DNA of 64,000 bases from JAJECS01 sp965219705 (GTDB lineage Bacteria > Chloroflexota > UBA11872): the NCBI GenBank assembly GCA_965219705.1, contig OZ244789.1, positions 1,736,001 through 1,800,000 of the forward strand. The letters are read 5' to 3'. The notes under the pieces were generated by a model. That model made no database searches. It saw only the letters and a program-made list of their open reading frames with translations, and was not told the DNA's origin. How positions within the stretch are numbered: the stretch's first letter is position 1; each line of letters begins with the position of its first letter. A program made the translations under genes and the position numbers. Positions 25,975 through 33,588 of this stretch are shown here, in pieces.

Positions 25975-27687
25975 ATGGCAAGGCACGCTTTGGATGAGAG
26001 CCCGTCAGGAGCCTTCAAGGGCGCCGTGCAGCGCGACCTTGACAGCTTCCGGCAGCAACTGAACGGCGCGTCGGGCGCGCCAGCGTCGGTTGCGGGTCTG
26101 ATTCAGACGGAGGCCGAGTTGGCATCGCTGGCGGCTGCGCTCGGAGCGGAGTCCGTCGGTGGACTCGATCAGGCGGAGTTGCGCCTGCTTATCGGCGCTC
26201 CCGCTGTCCCACGAGACCTGGTGGAGGAGATTCGGGAACGCATTCAGGCTCGCGAAGACCCACTGGGCGATGCGTTCTGCGCGATCCGAACGGCTGAAAC
26301 GCGGCGTGCGAGTGGCGCGGTCTACACGCCTGAGCCGATTGTGACCGCCATGGTCAACTGGGCGGCCAAAGCCGGAGCACCGGCGCGCGTCGTCGAGCCG
26401 GGGTCCGGGTCTGGACGCTTTCTCATGGAAGCGGCGCGCAGGTTTCCGAAGGCTGAGTTGATCGCCGTGGAAAGTGATCCGCTGGCATCGTTGATGGCCC
26501 GAGCCAACCTTGCCGTGCTCGGCAAAGGCAAGCAGTCGCGCGTCATGCTGGCGGACTTTCGGGATGCGAAGCTCGCGGCGACCAACGGACGCACCCTCTA
26601 CATCGGGAATCCACCCTATGTCAGGCACCATTTGATTGAAGGTCGCTGGAAGCAGTGGCTCAAGCGGCAAGCGCAACATCTGGAGCTAAAAGCAAGTGCG
26701 CTGGCCGGTCTCCACGTCTACTTTTTTCTGGCGATTGCGCGGTGGGCGAAGGCCGGTGACTACGGGGCGCTGATCTCCGCTGCCGAGTGGCTGGACGTGA
26801 ACTACGGCCAGTTGGTGCGCGACCTGTTTCTGAACCGTCTCGGCGGACAGAGTGTGGTTGTGGTCGAGCCACATGCCGAACCCTTCCCCGGCACGGCAGC
26901 CACCGGCGCCATAACGACGTTCACCGTGAATTCTGCGCCGACGTCCGCCCGTTTCGTACGGGTTTCGAATCTGGACGAACTTGGCAGTCTCGCTGGCGGC
27001 CAGCCAGTAAGTCGGCAACGCCTGGCCGCCGAATCCCGATGGTCGCACTTCACTCGCACGTCGACTGAAATGCCGTCCGGCTATGTCGAGCTGGGGGAGC
27101 TGTGCCGCGTGCACCGTGGGCAGGTCACCGGTGCGAATCGGGTGTGGATTGCCGGCCCGGAGAGCGCGGTGTTACCGGACGGCGTGCTGTTCCCTACCGT
27201 TACGCGCGCCACGGAGCTCATCCGCGCCGGTCCCGCGCTGACGAACGCCGCAGAGCTCCGACGTGTGATCGACCTTCCAGTAGATCTTTCCGAGTTCTCT
27301 GACGAGACACGTGCGGCGATCGACCGGTTCTTGGACTGGGCGCGGTCGATGGGCGCACCCGACGGTTACGTCGCTAAACAGCGCAAGGCCTGGTGGTCGG
27401 TCAGGCTGCGGCAGCCAGCGCCGATTCTGGCAACGTATATGGCGCGGCGCCCGCCGACATTCGTCCTTAATGACGCGGGTGCGCGGCACTTGAACATCGC
27501 GCACGGTTTGTACCCGCGTGAGCCGCTGGGGCGCGAGAGGCTCACTGCTTTGGTCATGCACCTCCGTCAGTCAGCGTCGATGCGTGGGGGACGCGTCTAC
27601 GCAGGCGGCCTAACGAAATTCGAGCCGCGGGAGATGGAGCGGATTCCGGTTCCAGAGCCAGCAACCTTGCACGAGATGCGGCCGTGA
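25975..27687 (+). CDS. N6-adenine DNA methyltransferase of a XamI-type R-M system
   Basis: A 570-residue class I methyltransferase. EPGSGSGRFL (141-150) is the AdoMet motif I and GNPPYVRHH (NPPY at 212-215) the catalytic motif IV of adenine-N6 enzymes. The N-terminal SGAVYTPEPIVTAMVNW (about 113-129) is typical of Eco57I/BsuBI/XamI-like methylases, and the C-terminal half would be the target-recognition domain. Its TGA overlaps the GTG start of the endonuclease gene (GTGA), so the pair is translationally coupled, methylase first, which protects the host. Recognition is likely GTCGAC by analogy with XamI, which is inference. Confidence 0.9.
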   Translation: MARHALDESPSGAFKGAVQRDLDSFRQQLNGASGAPASVAGLIQTEAELASLAAALGAESVGGLDQAELRLLIGAPAVPRDLVEEIRERIQAREDPLGDAFCAIRTAETRRASGAVYTPEPIVTAMVNWAAKAGAPARVVEPGSGSGRFLMEAARRFPKAELIAVESDPLASLMARANLAVLGKGKQSRVMLADFRDAKLAATNGRTLYIGNPPYVRHHLIEGRWKQWLKRQAQHLELKASALAGLHVYFFLAIARWAKAGDYGALISAAEWLDVNYGQLVRDLFLNRLGGQSVVVVEPHAEPFPGTAATGAITTFTVNSAPTSARFVRVSNLDELGSLAGGQPVSRQRLAAESRWSHFTRTSTEMPSGYVELGELCRVHRGQVTGANRVWIAGPESAVLPDGVLFPTVTRATELIRAGPALTNAAELRRVIDLPVDLSEFSDETRAAIDRFLDWARSMGAPDGYVAKQRKAWWSVRLRQPAPILATYMARRPPTFVLNDAGARHLNIAHGLYPREPLGRERLTALVMHLRQSASMRGGRVYAGGLTKFEPREMERIPVPEPATLHEMRP

Positions 27688-28613
27688 TCGATCCCCCAGC
27701 TTGGTCGAGGGACGACCTCGACCAAGCCCGCCAGCAGGCAGAGGAACACTTTCGGCAGAGTCGCTACACCGAGCCTCGGGCGGACTATCTCCAACTATTC
27801 GATGAATATCGCGAGGTCGTCCAGGAGGTCCTCGAAGAAACAGCCGATCTCACAAAAGTCGATGCGCAGGCGCTTGACCTGCTAAGCGACGATCGCAAAC
27901 GGGAAGTCTTTCGGTACCTTTCTGGACCACCCGTCTCTGAGGATGATCTGAAGGTGCTGCTGCAGGCACAGTCAATAAGCGCGGCCCGGCTGCGAGACCA
28001 CGGAGATCTCTTGGACCGCATTATTGCGTTCTTCCACGACTGGCATGACCGTCGCCGATTTCCGTGGGTCGGTGGGCAGACGATACCTGGGGAACACGAT
28101 CGCAGCGCTGCCGTGCTTGCCACCACGGCTCTGCTGGCCATGCGACGACTCGAAACAACACGCCGCAGTCAGCAAAAGGCGCGGCAAGAAGATCTCGTCG
28201 CGCAGCAATTGCGGGACGCCCAATTCGATCAGGTCGACACCAGAACGAATAGGACGCTTTCCGATGCACCGACTGCCGGCCAATTCTGCCGTGAGTCGAA
28301 GCTCGGAAACAGGAAGGCGGACTTCGTCATTGGACTGTATGACGGCCGCACGATGCCGCTGGAATGCAAGGTGTCAAATTCCTCGACGAATTCGGTTAAG
28401 CGCCTAAACAATGACGCCGCGGTCAAGGCCGAGACCTGGCGCCAGGACTTTGGCACGGTACCGATAGTGCCGGCGGCTGTCCTGAGCGGCGTCTACAAGC
28501 TCCACAACCTGGAAGATGCCCAGAACCGCGGCCTGGCCTTGTTTTGGGCACACGACCTTGGGGCGCTAGTGGAATGGCTGCGTCAGACACAGTCTGACGC
28601 GTCGCAAGACTGA
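27684..28613 (+). CDS. XamI-family restriction endonuclease
   Basis: A 309-residue protein whose C-terminal third has a PD-(D/E)xK core: ESKLGNRKADFVIGLYDGR followed by MPLECKVSNSSTNSVKR gives Asp213, Glu227 and Lys229. This arrangement and the N-terminal helical part match the XamI family (XamI cuts GTCGAC, as SalI does). GTG start overlaps the methylase stop. Length is normal for the family and no frame damage is seen, so the system looks functional. Downstream the frame stops 1-2 bases before the remnant C-terminus of another restriction gene. Confidence 0.88.
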   Translation: MIDPPAWSRDDLDQARQQAEEHFRQSRYTEPRADYLQLFDEYREVVQEVLEETADLTKVDAQALDLLSDDRKREVFRYLSGPPVSEDDLKVLLQAQSISAARLRDHGDLLDRIIAFFHDWHDRRRFPWVGGQTIPGEHDRSAAVLATTALLAMRRLETTRRSQQKARQEDLVAQQLRDAQFDQVDTRTNRTLSDAPTAGQFCRESKLGNRKADFVIGLYDGRTMPLECKVSNSSTNSVKRLNNDAAVKAETWRQDFGTVPIVPAAVLSGVYKLHNLEDAQNRGLALFWAHDLGALVEWLRQTQSDASQD

Positions 28614-28744
28614 TTCCGCGCCCTGACCGCGCGTTCAGCTACGACGACCAAATCCACTACATCCGCATCGCCGCCGCCCTGCGCGAGACTATCCGCCTGA
28701 TGGCGGCGATCGACGAGGCGGGGCTGCCCTTTCTCTGGGTGTAG
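28614..28744 (+). pseudogene. C-terminal remnant of a type ISP-like restriction-modification gene
   Basis: Directly after the endonuclease stop an open stretch reads PRPDRAFSYDDQIHYIRIAA then ALRETIRLMAAIDEAG and ends at a TAG (28742-28744). The pattern YDDxxHYxRIxxALxETIRLMxxID is what I recall from the extreme C-terminus of type ISP or similar helicase-methylase proteins. With the fragment at 25710-25945 it would form the two ends of one gene with the middle lost. There is no start codon or ribosome site of its own. Confidence 0.55.
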
Positions 28745-28842
28745 CTCCCCCTAACGAAACCTTTGCATAACTGGTTGACATTCCACTCCCAATCCTCGGA
28801 TCATCCTCACCCTCTCCCTTCAAAAGACCTTTGAATAAAGAG

Positions 28843-28870
28843 GTAGGGGCGGTTCGCGAACCGCCCCTAC
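28843..28870. repeat. 28-bp perfect palindrome inside the element
   Basis: GTAGGGGCGGTTCG followed by its exact reverse complement. Repeated intact at 61802-61829 and in decayed form in the element at 61554-61673. Confidence 0.85.
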
Positions 28871-28900
28871 TCGTCGGCTAACAGGTTGAGCGGCCGCTAG

Positions 28901-28923
28901 ATTCCCGCCTTCGCGGGAATGAC
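28901..28923. repeat. ATTCCCGC palindrome inside the element, reverse orientation
   Basis: ATTCCCGCCTTCGCGGGAAT followed by GAC; arms pair perfectly. Reads GTCATTCCCGC on the minus strand. Confidence 0.75.
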
Positions 28924-29036
28924 GGAGGGGTTACGCAAAGGTCTCCTAACGCTGTTGACAACGTAAATGCCGCGCGGCTTTCCACGTGACTGACGCGCAC
29001 GGGGCTCGCTGGCAACAACCTACGTGGGAAGCGCGC

Positions 29037-30629
29037 CTAGAACGGACGCCGCGTCTTAGCGGGGCGAGGGTCGCGCGGGATCGGCATGGGCCGACGCTCG
29101 CAGACGATCGCGTCGGTGGTCAGGACCATTTGCCCGACGCTGGTCGCGGCTCGCAGCGCGCCGATCTCCGTTGTGAGCGGATCGAGCAAACCGCTGGCAT
29201 AGGCGTCCACGTATTCGCGGCGCAGCGCGTCCCAGGTTCCCCATGGGTCCATCTGCCGAACCCGATGGAGGACCACCGATGGCCGTTCGCCGGCGTTTCT
29301 GGCGATCCGGCGGATCGGAGCTTCGAGCGCGTCGTGCAGGGTTCGCGCGCCTGTGGCGGCATCGCCGTTTAGCTTGTCGGCTTCGCGGGCGACCGCTTCC
29401 TGCACGCGGACGAGCGAGGCGCCGCCGCCGGGCACCACGCCTGCCTCGCGCGCATGGCGCACCGCCGCCACGGCGTCGTCGGCCTTGTCCTTGAGCGCCC
29501 GGCGTTCCTGCTCGGTGATGCCGCCAACCAGGATTTGGCCCACCGCCTCGCCCAATCGCGCCACACGGTGCTCGAGCCGTCGGCGATCCACGTCCGTGTG
29601 CGCCTGCTGCAGCTGCGTCCGAAGCTGACGCTGGCGGTCTTGGATCTCAGCCTTGCGGCCCTCGCCTTCCAGAATCACCGTTGCCTCGCGGTTGACCACG
29701 GCGCGTCGACAGCGCCCGAGCCATGCCAGCGGCACGTCGTCCCAGGCCACGCCCAAGCCTTCCGAAACGACCGTGGCGCCCGTCAGCGCCGCCAGGTCTT
29801 CCAGCATCTCGCGCATCTCCAGGCCGAACGACGGCGCCTTGATGGCGATGACATTGAGTGTTCCTTGGGCGCGGTTGTGCAGCAGCAAGTGCAGGGCGCG
29901 ATCGCGCACGTTCTTGGCCACCACCAAGATGGTCGCGCGCCCACTCTGGCGCACTTTGTCGAGCACGGGCACGAGCGCACGCTCGTGGTCCAGGTCGCGA
30001 TCCGTCAGCAGGACGAATGGCTCTTCCAGCGAGACCTGGATGCGGCTTGCGCCTTCGTTGAAGAAGGGGGAGAGCCAACCGCGATCGATCTGCATGCCGT
30101 CGATGTAGCGCGCCTCGAGGCGTCCGGTGCCGCGGTGGAAATCGGCCATGATCAGACCGTCCGGACCGACCGCCGCCGCCATTTCAGCAATCAGGCGTCC
30201 CAGCGGCTCATCCTCGGACGAGACTGTTGCCACGTGCCGCAGTTGCTCGGTCGATTCCACCGGACGCGCCAGATCGCGCAACGCCGCGATCGCCGCCGCG
30301 GCCCCGCGCTCCAGACCCTCGCGCAGGCGCGCCCCATTGGCGCCGGCGGCAATGTTGTAGAGACCCCGGTGAACGATGGCCTGGGCCAGCACCACGGCGG
30401 TCGTCGTGCCGTCGCCGCTGGTGTCGTCGGCGGTCTGGGCCGCGCCTCGCATAAGTTGCAGGCCGAGATCGAGAACCGGATCGCGCAGCTCTTCCAACTC
30501 GTTCGCGATGGTGGCGCCGTCATTGGTCAGGCGCGGGGCGCTCAGGCTCCGCGTGTACGCCACGTTGCGCCCGCCCGGCCCGAGCGTGGCCCCGATGAGA
30601 TTGGCGGCAAGGTCTACGCCCGCTCGCAA
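29037..30629 (-). CDS. groL: 60-kDa chaperonin (GroEL), divergent, start unclear
   Basis: A 530-residue group I chaperonin. SGDGTTTAVVLAQA holds the ATP-hydrolysis Asp, TLGPGGRNV the phosphate loop, and ITEQERRALKDKADDAVAAV with GVVPGGGASLVR the C-terminal equatorial part including the Asp equivalent to E. coli D398. The usual GGM-rich tail is missing; the protein ends in a basic, Pro-rich tail. The only standard start is TTG 30629, yet the in-frame upstream sequence KQVRFGAPAREAL is clearly the conserved GroEL N-terminus, with no ATG, GTG or TTG ahead of it back into groES. Either a rare start codon, a small indel, or a truncated N-terminus. Partner of groES 90 bp upstream. Confidence 0.88.
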   Translation of the reverse strand: MRAGVDLAANLIGATLGPGGRNVAYTRSLSAPRLTNDGATIANELEELRDPVLDLGLQLMRGAAQTADDTSGDGTTTAVVLAQAIVHRGLYNIAAGANGARLREGLERGAAAAIAALRDLARPVESTEQLRHVATVSSEDEPLGRLIAEMAAAVGPDGLIMADFHRGTGRLEARYIDGMQIDRGWLSPFFNEGASRIQVSLEEPFVLLTDRDLDHERALVPVLDKVRQSGRATILVVAKNVRDRALHLLLHNRAQGTLNVIAIKAPSFGLEMREMLEDLAALTGATVVSEGLGVAWDDVPLAWLGRCRRAVVNREATVILEGEGRKAEIQDRQRQLRTQLQQAHTDVDRRRLEHRVARLGEAVGQILVGGITEQERRALKDKADDAVAAVRHAREAGVVPGGGASLVRVQEAVAREADKLNGDAATGARTLHDALEAPIRRIARNAGERPSVVLHRVRQMDPWGTWDALRREYVDAYASGLLDPLTTEIGALRAATSVGQMVLTTDAIVCERRPMPIPRDPRPAKTRRPF

Positions 30630-30718
30630 TGCCTCGCGAGCGGGCGCGCCAAAGCGAACCTGCTTCGGCCGCGCGGTGCTAACGGATGCGACCGCTTCGG
30701 CCTCTGCGTGACCGCAGG

Positions 30719-31021
30719 CTAGCTGATGACCGCCAGCAGGTCGCGCTCCGCAATGATGAGAAGGTCTGCGTCATCGATTCGAACTTCGGTGCCCGAGTAC
30801 TTGGCGAACAGCACCCGGTCGCCTTCCTTCACGTCCACTTCGACCACGTTGCCGTCGTCGGTGATGCGGCCGCGGCCGACCGACTGCACGATGCCCTCCA
30901 TGGGCTTCTCTTTGGCGGTATCCGGCAGCACCAGCCCGCTCTTCGTCTTTTCCTCGCGGCTCTCGGGCCGGATGAGGATGCGGTCACCCATCGGGCGGAC
31001 TTTCGTCGCCACTTCAGTCAT
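30719..31021 (-). CDS. groS: 10-kDa co-chaperonin GroES
   Basis: A 100-residue lid protein for GroEL. RPMGDRILIRPESREEKTKS, SGLVLPDTAKEKPMEG (mobile loop), GDRVLFAKYSGTEVRIDD and LLIIAERDLLAVI fit throughout, and length is typical. Begins ATG 31021. First gene of a groES-groEL unit. A full CIRCE operator is not present upstream. Confidence 0.97.
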   Translation of the reverse strand: MTEVATKVRPMGDRILIRPESREEKTKSGLVLPDTAKEKPMEGIVQSVGRGRITDDGNVVEVDVKEGDRVLFAKYSGTEVRIDDADLLIIAERDLLAVIS

Positions 31022-31185
31022 TCAGTTCTCCTCCGTACAACACGGTGACTTTCCGGGGCGGAGCCGCGCGAACGCGCGCATGGTTAGGTGGCCGCCGACC
31101 CGGGCGAGTGCCAATTCTAGCCAACACCCGCCTCGTACTCAATGCGGACTGGCCATTCAAGCGCAGCCGATCCTCAACCCGTGGC

Positions 31186-31383
31186 TTACGTCTCATCGAG
31201 ATACCGGCTGGCGGCCGTGAACGCCTGCGCGAGCTCGAGCGCTTCGTCGCGCTCCATGTGGATGACCACGCCGCGGTCGAACAGCTCCACGGTAATCGTC
31301 TGGTGGGTGGTCTCCTCGGAGATTGCGACCGTATCGCTCTGATAGATTTCCTGAAAGACGTGCTCGTGGGGCTCGTCAGCCAC
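31186..31383 (-). CDS. Small acidic hypothetical protein
   Basis: 65 residues, GTG start with GAGAGG about 8 bases upstream. The sequence (HQTITVELFDRGVVIHMERD, then EALELAQAF) alternates strand- and helix-like segments and is rich in Glu/Asp; it is neither secreted nor membrane-bound. Not recognised. Coding is supported by the ribosome site, normal codon usage and absence of a better frame. Lies upstream of groES on the same strand with a 164-bp gap. Confidence 0.55.
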   Translation of the reverse strand: MADEPHEHVFQEIYQSDTVAISEETTHQTITVELFDRGVVIHMERDEALELAQAFTAASRYLDET

Positions 31384-31736
31384 GGGGAAGACCTCTCGTC
31401 GGATGCGCGCGCCGCGCCTCCCCCAGTTTACCCGCTGCCATCCCCAGACACTCGGCGCCGCTCGGCGGGCGGGTCGCTATGAGTCCGTCATTCCCGCGGA
31501 AGCGGGAATCCAGCCCCTGCGTCCTCAGACGACCGGTGTAGCGGTAACTCTTGTGGGTGCCCTCTTTTGCGACCTCCCTGCGCCCGTGCCGAAGAGACGC
31601 CATGCCGCACATTGGGGGGCATAGTGACCCACTTCCCTCGACGGGTGGGCGGCTGCCATGATCCGGACGTACCGACCACTCGTAGTTGTTGACGGACGGC
31701 GGCGCCGGTCGCCGCCGGCGAGTTGAGGCCCCGAGC
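31384..31736. other. Intergenic gap with one ATTCCCGC palindrome
   Basis: About 350 bp between divergent genes. It contains GTCATTCCCGCGGAAGCGGG plus AATCC at 31487-31511. The rest shows no coding frame, though both neighbours' promoters must be here. Confidence 0.5.
31487..31511. repeat. Dispersed ATTCCCGC/GCGGGAAT palindrome
   Basis: Stem GTCATTCCCGC with GCGGGAATCC, same orientation as the copies at 19336 and 24616. Confidence 0.75.
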
Positions 31737-32153
31737 ATGCCGGTCACCAACGACGACGACCTGCGCGAGATCATCGAGCAGAGCCACCGCATTGCCGTCG
31801 TGGGGCTCTCCAGCAATCCCTTGCGGCCGAGCAATGGCGTGGCCCTGTTCCTCAAGGCCAACGGCTTTGACATTGTGCCCGTCAATCCCAATGAGACCGT
31901 CGTGCACGGGTCCCACGCAGTCGCGGACCTTGAGCAGATCGAAGGCCGCATAGACATCGTGAATGTGTTTCGGCGTCCCGAGCACTGCGTCGACATTTCG
32001 CGCGCGGCGGTCGAGATCGGCGCCCGGGCGCTCTGGCTGCAACAGGGCATCCGCAGTGACGAGGCGATGGCGATTGCCGAGGCGGGCGGCCTGAAGGCCG
32101 TGCAAGACCGTTGCCTGCGCGTCGAGGTCCAGCGACTGCTGCGCCGGCGCTAG
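31737..32153 (+). CDS. CoA-binding (YccU-type) Rossmann protein
   Basis: A 138-residue single CoA-binding domain like the N-terminus of succinyl-CoA synthetase alpha: IAVVGLSSNPLRPSNGVALF, VPVNPNETVVHGSHAVADL, IDIVNVFRRPEHCVDISRAA and ALWLQQGIRSDEA are the usual blocks. ATG 31737 is chosen because homology begins close after it. Function of stand-alone proteins of this kind is unknown. Converges with the LarA-family gene. Confidence 0.9.
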   Translation: MPVTNDDDLREIIEQSHRIAVVGLSSNPLRPSNGVALFLKANGFDIVPVNPNETVVHGSHAVADLEQIEGRIDIVNVFRRPEHCVDISRAAVEIGARALWLQQGIRSDEAMAIAEAGGLKAVQDRCLRVEVQRLLRRR

Positions 32154-32163
32154 ATCCGGCGGC

Positions 32164-33420
32164 TCACGCCGCCCGCACGTAGGGGATCGTCTCCGGTCCA
32201 CGCGGCAGCACGCACACGCGGCCGTCGCTTCCGGCCAGCTCCTCCACGCGCTCGGCAATGTCGGGGCACGGCTCGCAGAACGCCTCGCGCACCGCGGCAT
32301 CGTCCAAGCCGTCGGCGTGCAGGTGCACCGTGGCCCGTCCCAGGACCCGCGCAAAGATCTGGTTCTGCCACTGGTCCACCTTGTGATGCCCGGGAGCAAC
32401 GATGCCAGCCAGCATCTCCGCCGGAGACCGATGGTCGCGCAGCATGTGCACGAACTCCCCGTGACCGGCGCCTTCCCGGCATTCCGCCGCGCACACCACG
32501 TGCCCGCCCTCGCGCACCACCTGGCCGCCGGCGTCCATGCCCTTCACCGCTTGATACAGATTGAGATCCAGCGGAAAGCCGCCGTTCGTGGTCACGACCA
32601 CGTCGTAGGGTTCGCCCACGCCCCGCATCACGTCCCGGGCCAGCGCTTGGCAGCCGGCATCGTGCGCCGGCTCCAACGCTCCGGCATACACGCCGGTGAT
32701 CTGCCGCGCCGGGTTTATCGTCACGTTGAGGGTGAATTCGCAGCCCGCCAGGCGCGCCGCCTCCCGCTGCTCCCGGTGAATGGGGTTGCCGGACAGTTGG
32801 CCCCAGCGCGCCATGGGGTCGCCGATGAGCTCGGCGTCGTGATTGCTCATGATGCTCCCGGCGGCGGCCACGCCCGGCAGCACCAGCTTGGCGCCCCCGC
32901 TGAAGCCGGCGAAGAAGTGCGGCTCGATGAGCCCCGCCGTGATGCGCACGTCCGCATCCAGATATGCGCGGCTGATGGCGACCGGTCGTCCTGACGACGT
33001 GCGCCCGATCTCGCGGCAGGCGTCCTCGTTCGCCGCGTCGTGATTGCGGACGGTGTAGGTTGAGGCAATGTCGGCGCCGAGCATGCCGTCGATTTCCTCC
33101 GGCGTGCACGGCCGGTGCAGGCCGGTGGCAATCAGCAGCGTGATCTGCTCCGGCGGGACGTGCGCCAGCTCACGCAGGAGCGCACCGACCATCGTGCGGT
33201 TGGGAGCCGGACGGGTGACGTCGCTGATCACGATTGCGACCTGGTCGCCGGGTGCGGCGATCTCACGCAATGGACGGGCATCGATCGGGTCGCGCAGGGC
33301 TCTGCGCAGCGCCTCGCACGGGCCATCCAGCGGCTTGGCCTCGGCGGGCTCGATCACATCCACGGGGCGTCGAAAGTCGACGGGCAGGCCGTTGGTCCCG
33401 TAGGCCAGGGTCACGCGCAC
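32164..33420 (-). CDS. LarA-family nickel-pincer-cofactor isomerase
   Basis: About 418 residues of the lactate racemase family. ISDVTRP (66-71), GLHRP with His102, and EPHFFAGFSGGAKLVLPGVA carry Lys178, the residue that tethers the nickel-pincer nucleotide, and His194 sixteen residues later, as in LarA (K184/H200). Racemises or epimerises a 2-hydroxyacid, fitting the Ldh2 dehydrogenases in this genome. GTG 33420 is preferred (AGAGGT about 8 bases upstream). The cofactor genes larB, larC and larE are not in the window. Substrate unknown. Confidence 0.9.
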   Translation of the reverse strand: MRVTLAYGTNGLPVDFRRPVDVIEPAEAKPLDGPCEALRRALRDPIDARPLREIAAPGDQVAIVISDVTRPAPNRTMVGALLRELAHVPPEQITLLIATGLHRPCTPEEIDGMLGADIASTYTVRNHDAANEDACREIGRTSSGRPVAISRAYLDADVRITAGLIEPHFFAGFSGGAKLVLPGVAAAGSIMSNHDAELIGDPMARWGQLSGNPIHREQREAARLAGCEFTLNVTINPARQITGVYAGALEPAHDAGCQALARDVMRGVGEPYDVVVTTNGGFPLDLNLYQAVKGMDAGGQVVREGGHVVCAAECREGAGHGEFVHMLRDHRSPAEMLAGIVAPGHHKVDQWQNQIFARVLGRATVHLHADGLDDAAVREAFCEPCPDIAERVEELAGSDGRVCVLPRGPETIPYVRAA

Positions 33421-33468
33421 AGCAATACCTCTGCCGATCCTCGGGGGATTGTATGCACGGCTGCCGCG

Positions 33469-33497
33469 TTGGCCAGCCGTGGTTGTGTTAACATAAT
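33469..33497 (+). promoter_or_regulatory. Putative sigma-70-type promoter of the Xer gene
   Basis: TTGGCC (33469-33474), 17-bp spacer, CATAAT (33492-33497). The roughly 90-nt leader that follows is GC-rich with two possible hairpins (CCGCGGGC.../GCGGGC near 33518-33541, and ACCGCTT/AAAGCGGT about 33547-33586) just before the ATG. Confidence 0.4.
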
Positions 33498-33588
33498 ATC
33501 CCCGTCGGGGCAGAGCCCGCGGGCAAGCAATCGCGGGCGCTCGGATCACCGCTTCGAGAGCCTCCCCCAATTCGGCGAAAGCGGTGCG

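Larger units (their letters stand above)
28757..28944. mobile_element. Miniature inverted-repeat element, copy 1 (188 bp, composite)
   Basis: Left end AAACCTTTGCATAAC and right end, read inward, AGACCTTTGCGTAAC match at 13 of 15 bases. The element is bordered by an exact 7-bp direct repeat CCTAACG (28750-28756 and 28945-28951), as left by transposition. Inside, 28825-28944 is a 120-bp block beginning AGACCTTTGAATAAAGAGG that matches the copy at 61554-61673 over its length, holding the 28-bp GTAGGGGCGGTTCG palindrome and an ATTCCCGC palindrome. No coding capacity; a transposase would have to act in trans. Confidence 0.7.

Noticed and set aside
31100..31140. CIRCE operator upstream of groES
   Set aside because: Only one arm (TTGGCACTC on the minus strand) is present; the inverted second arm at 9-bp spacing is missing.
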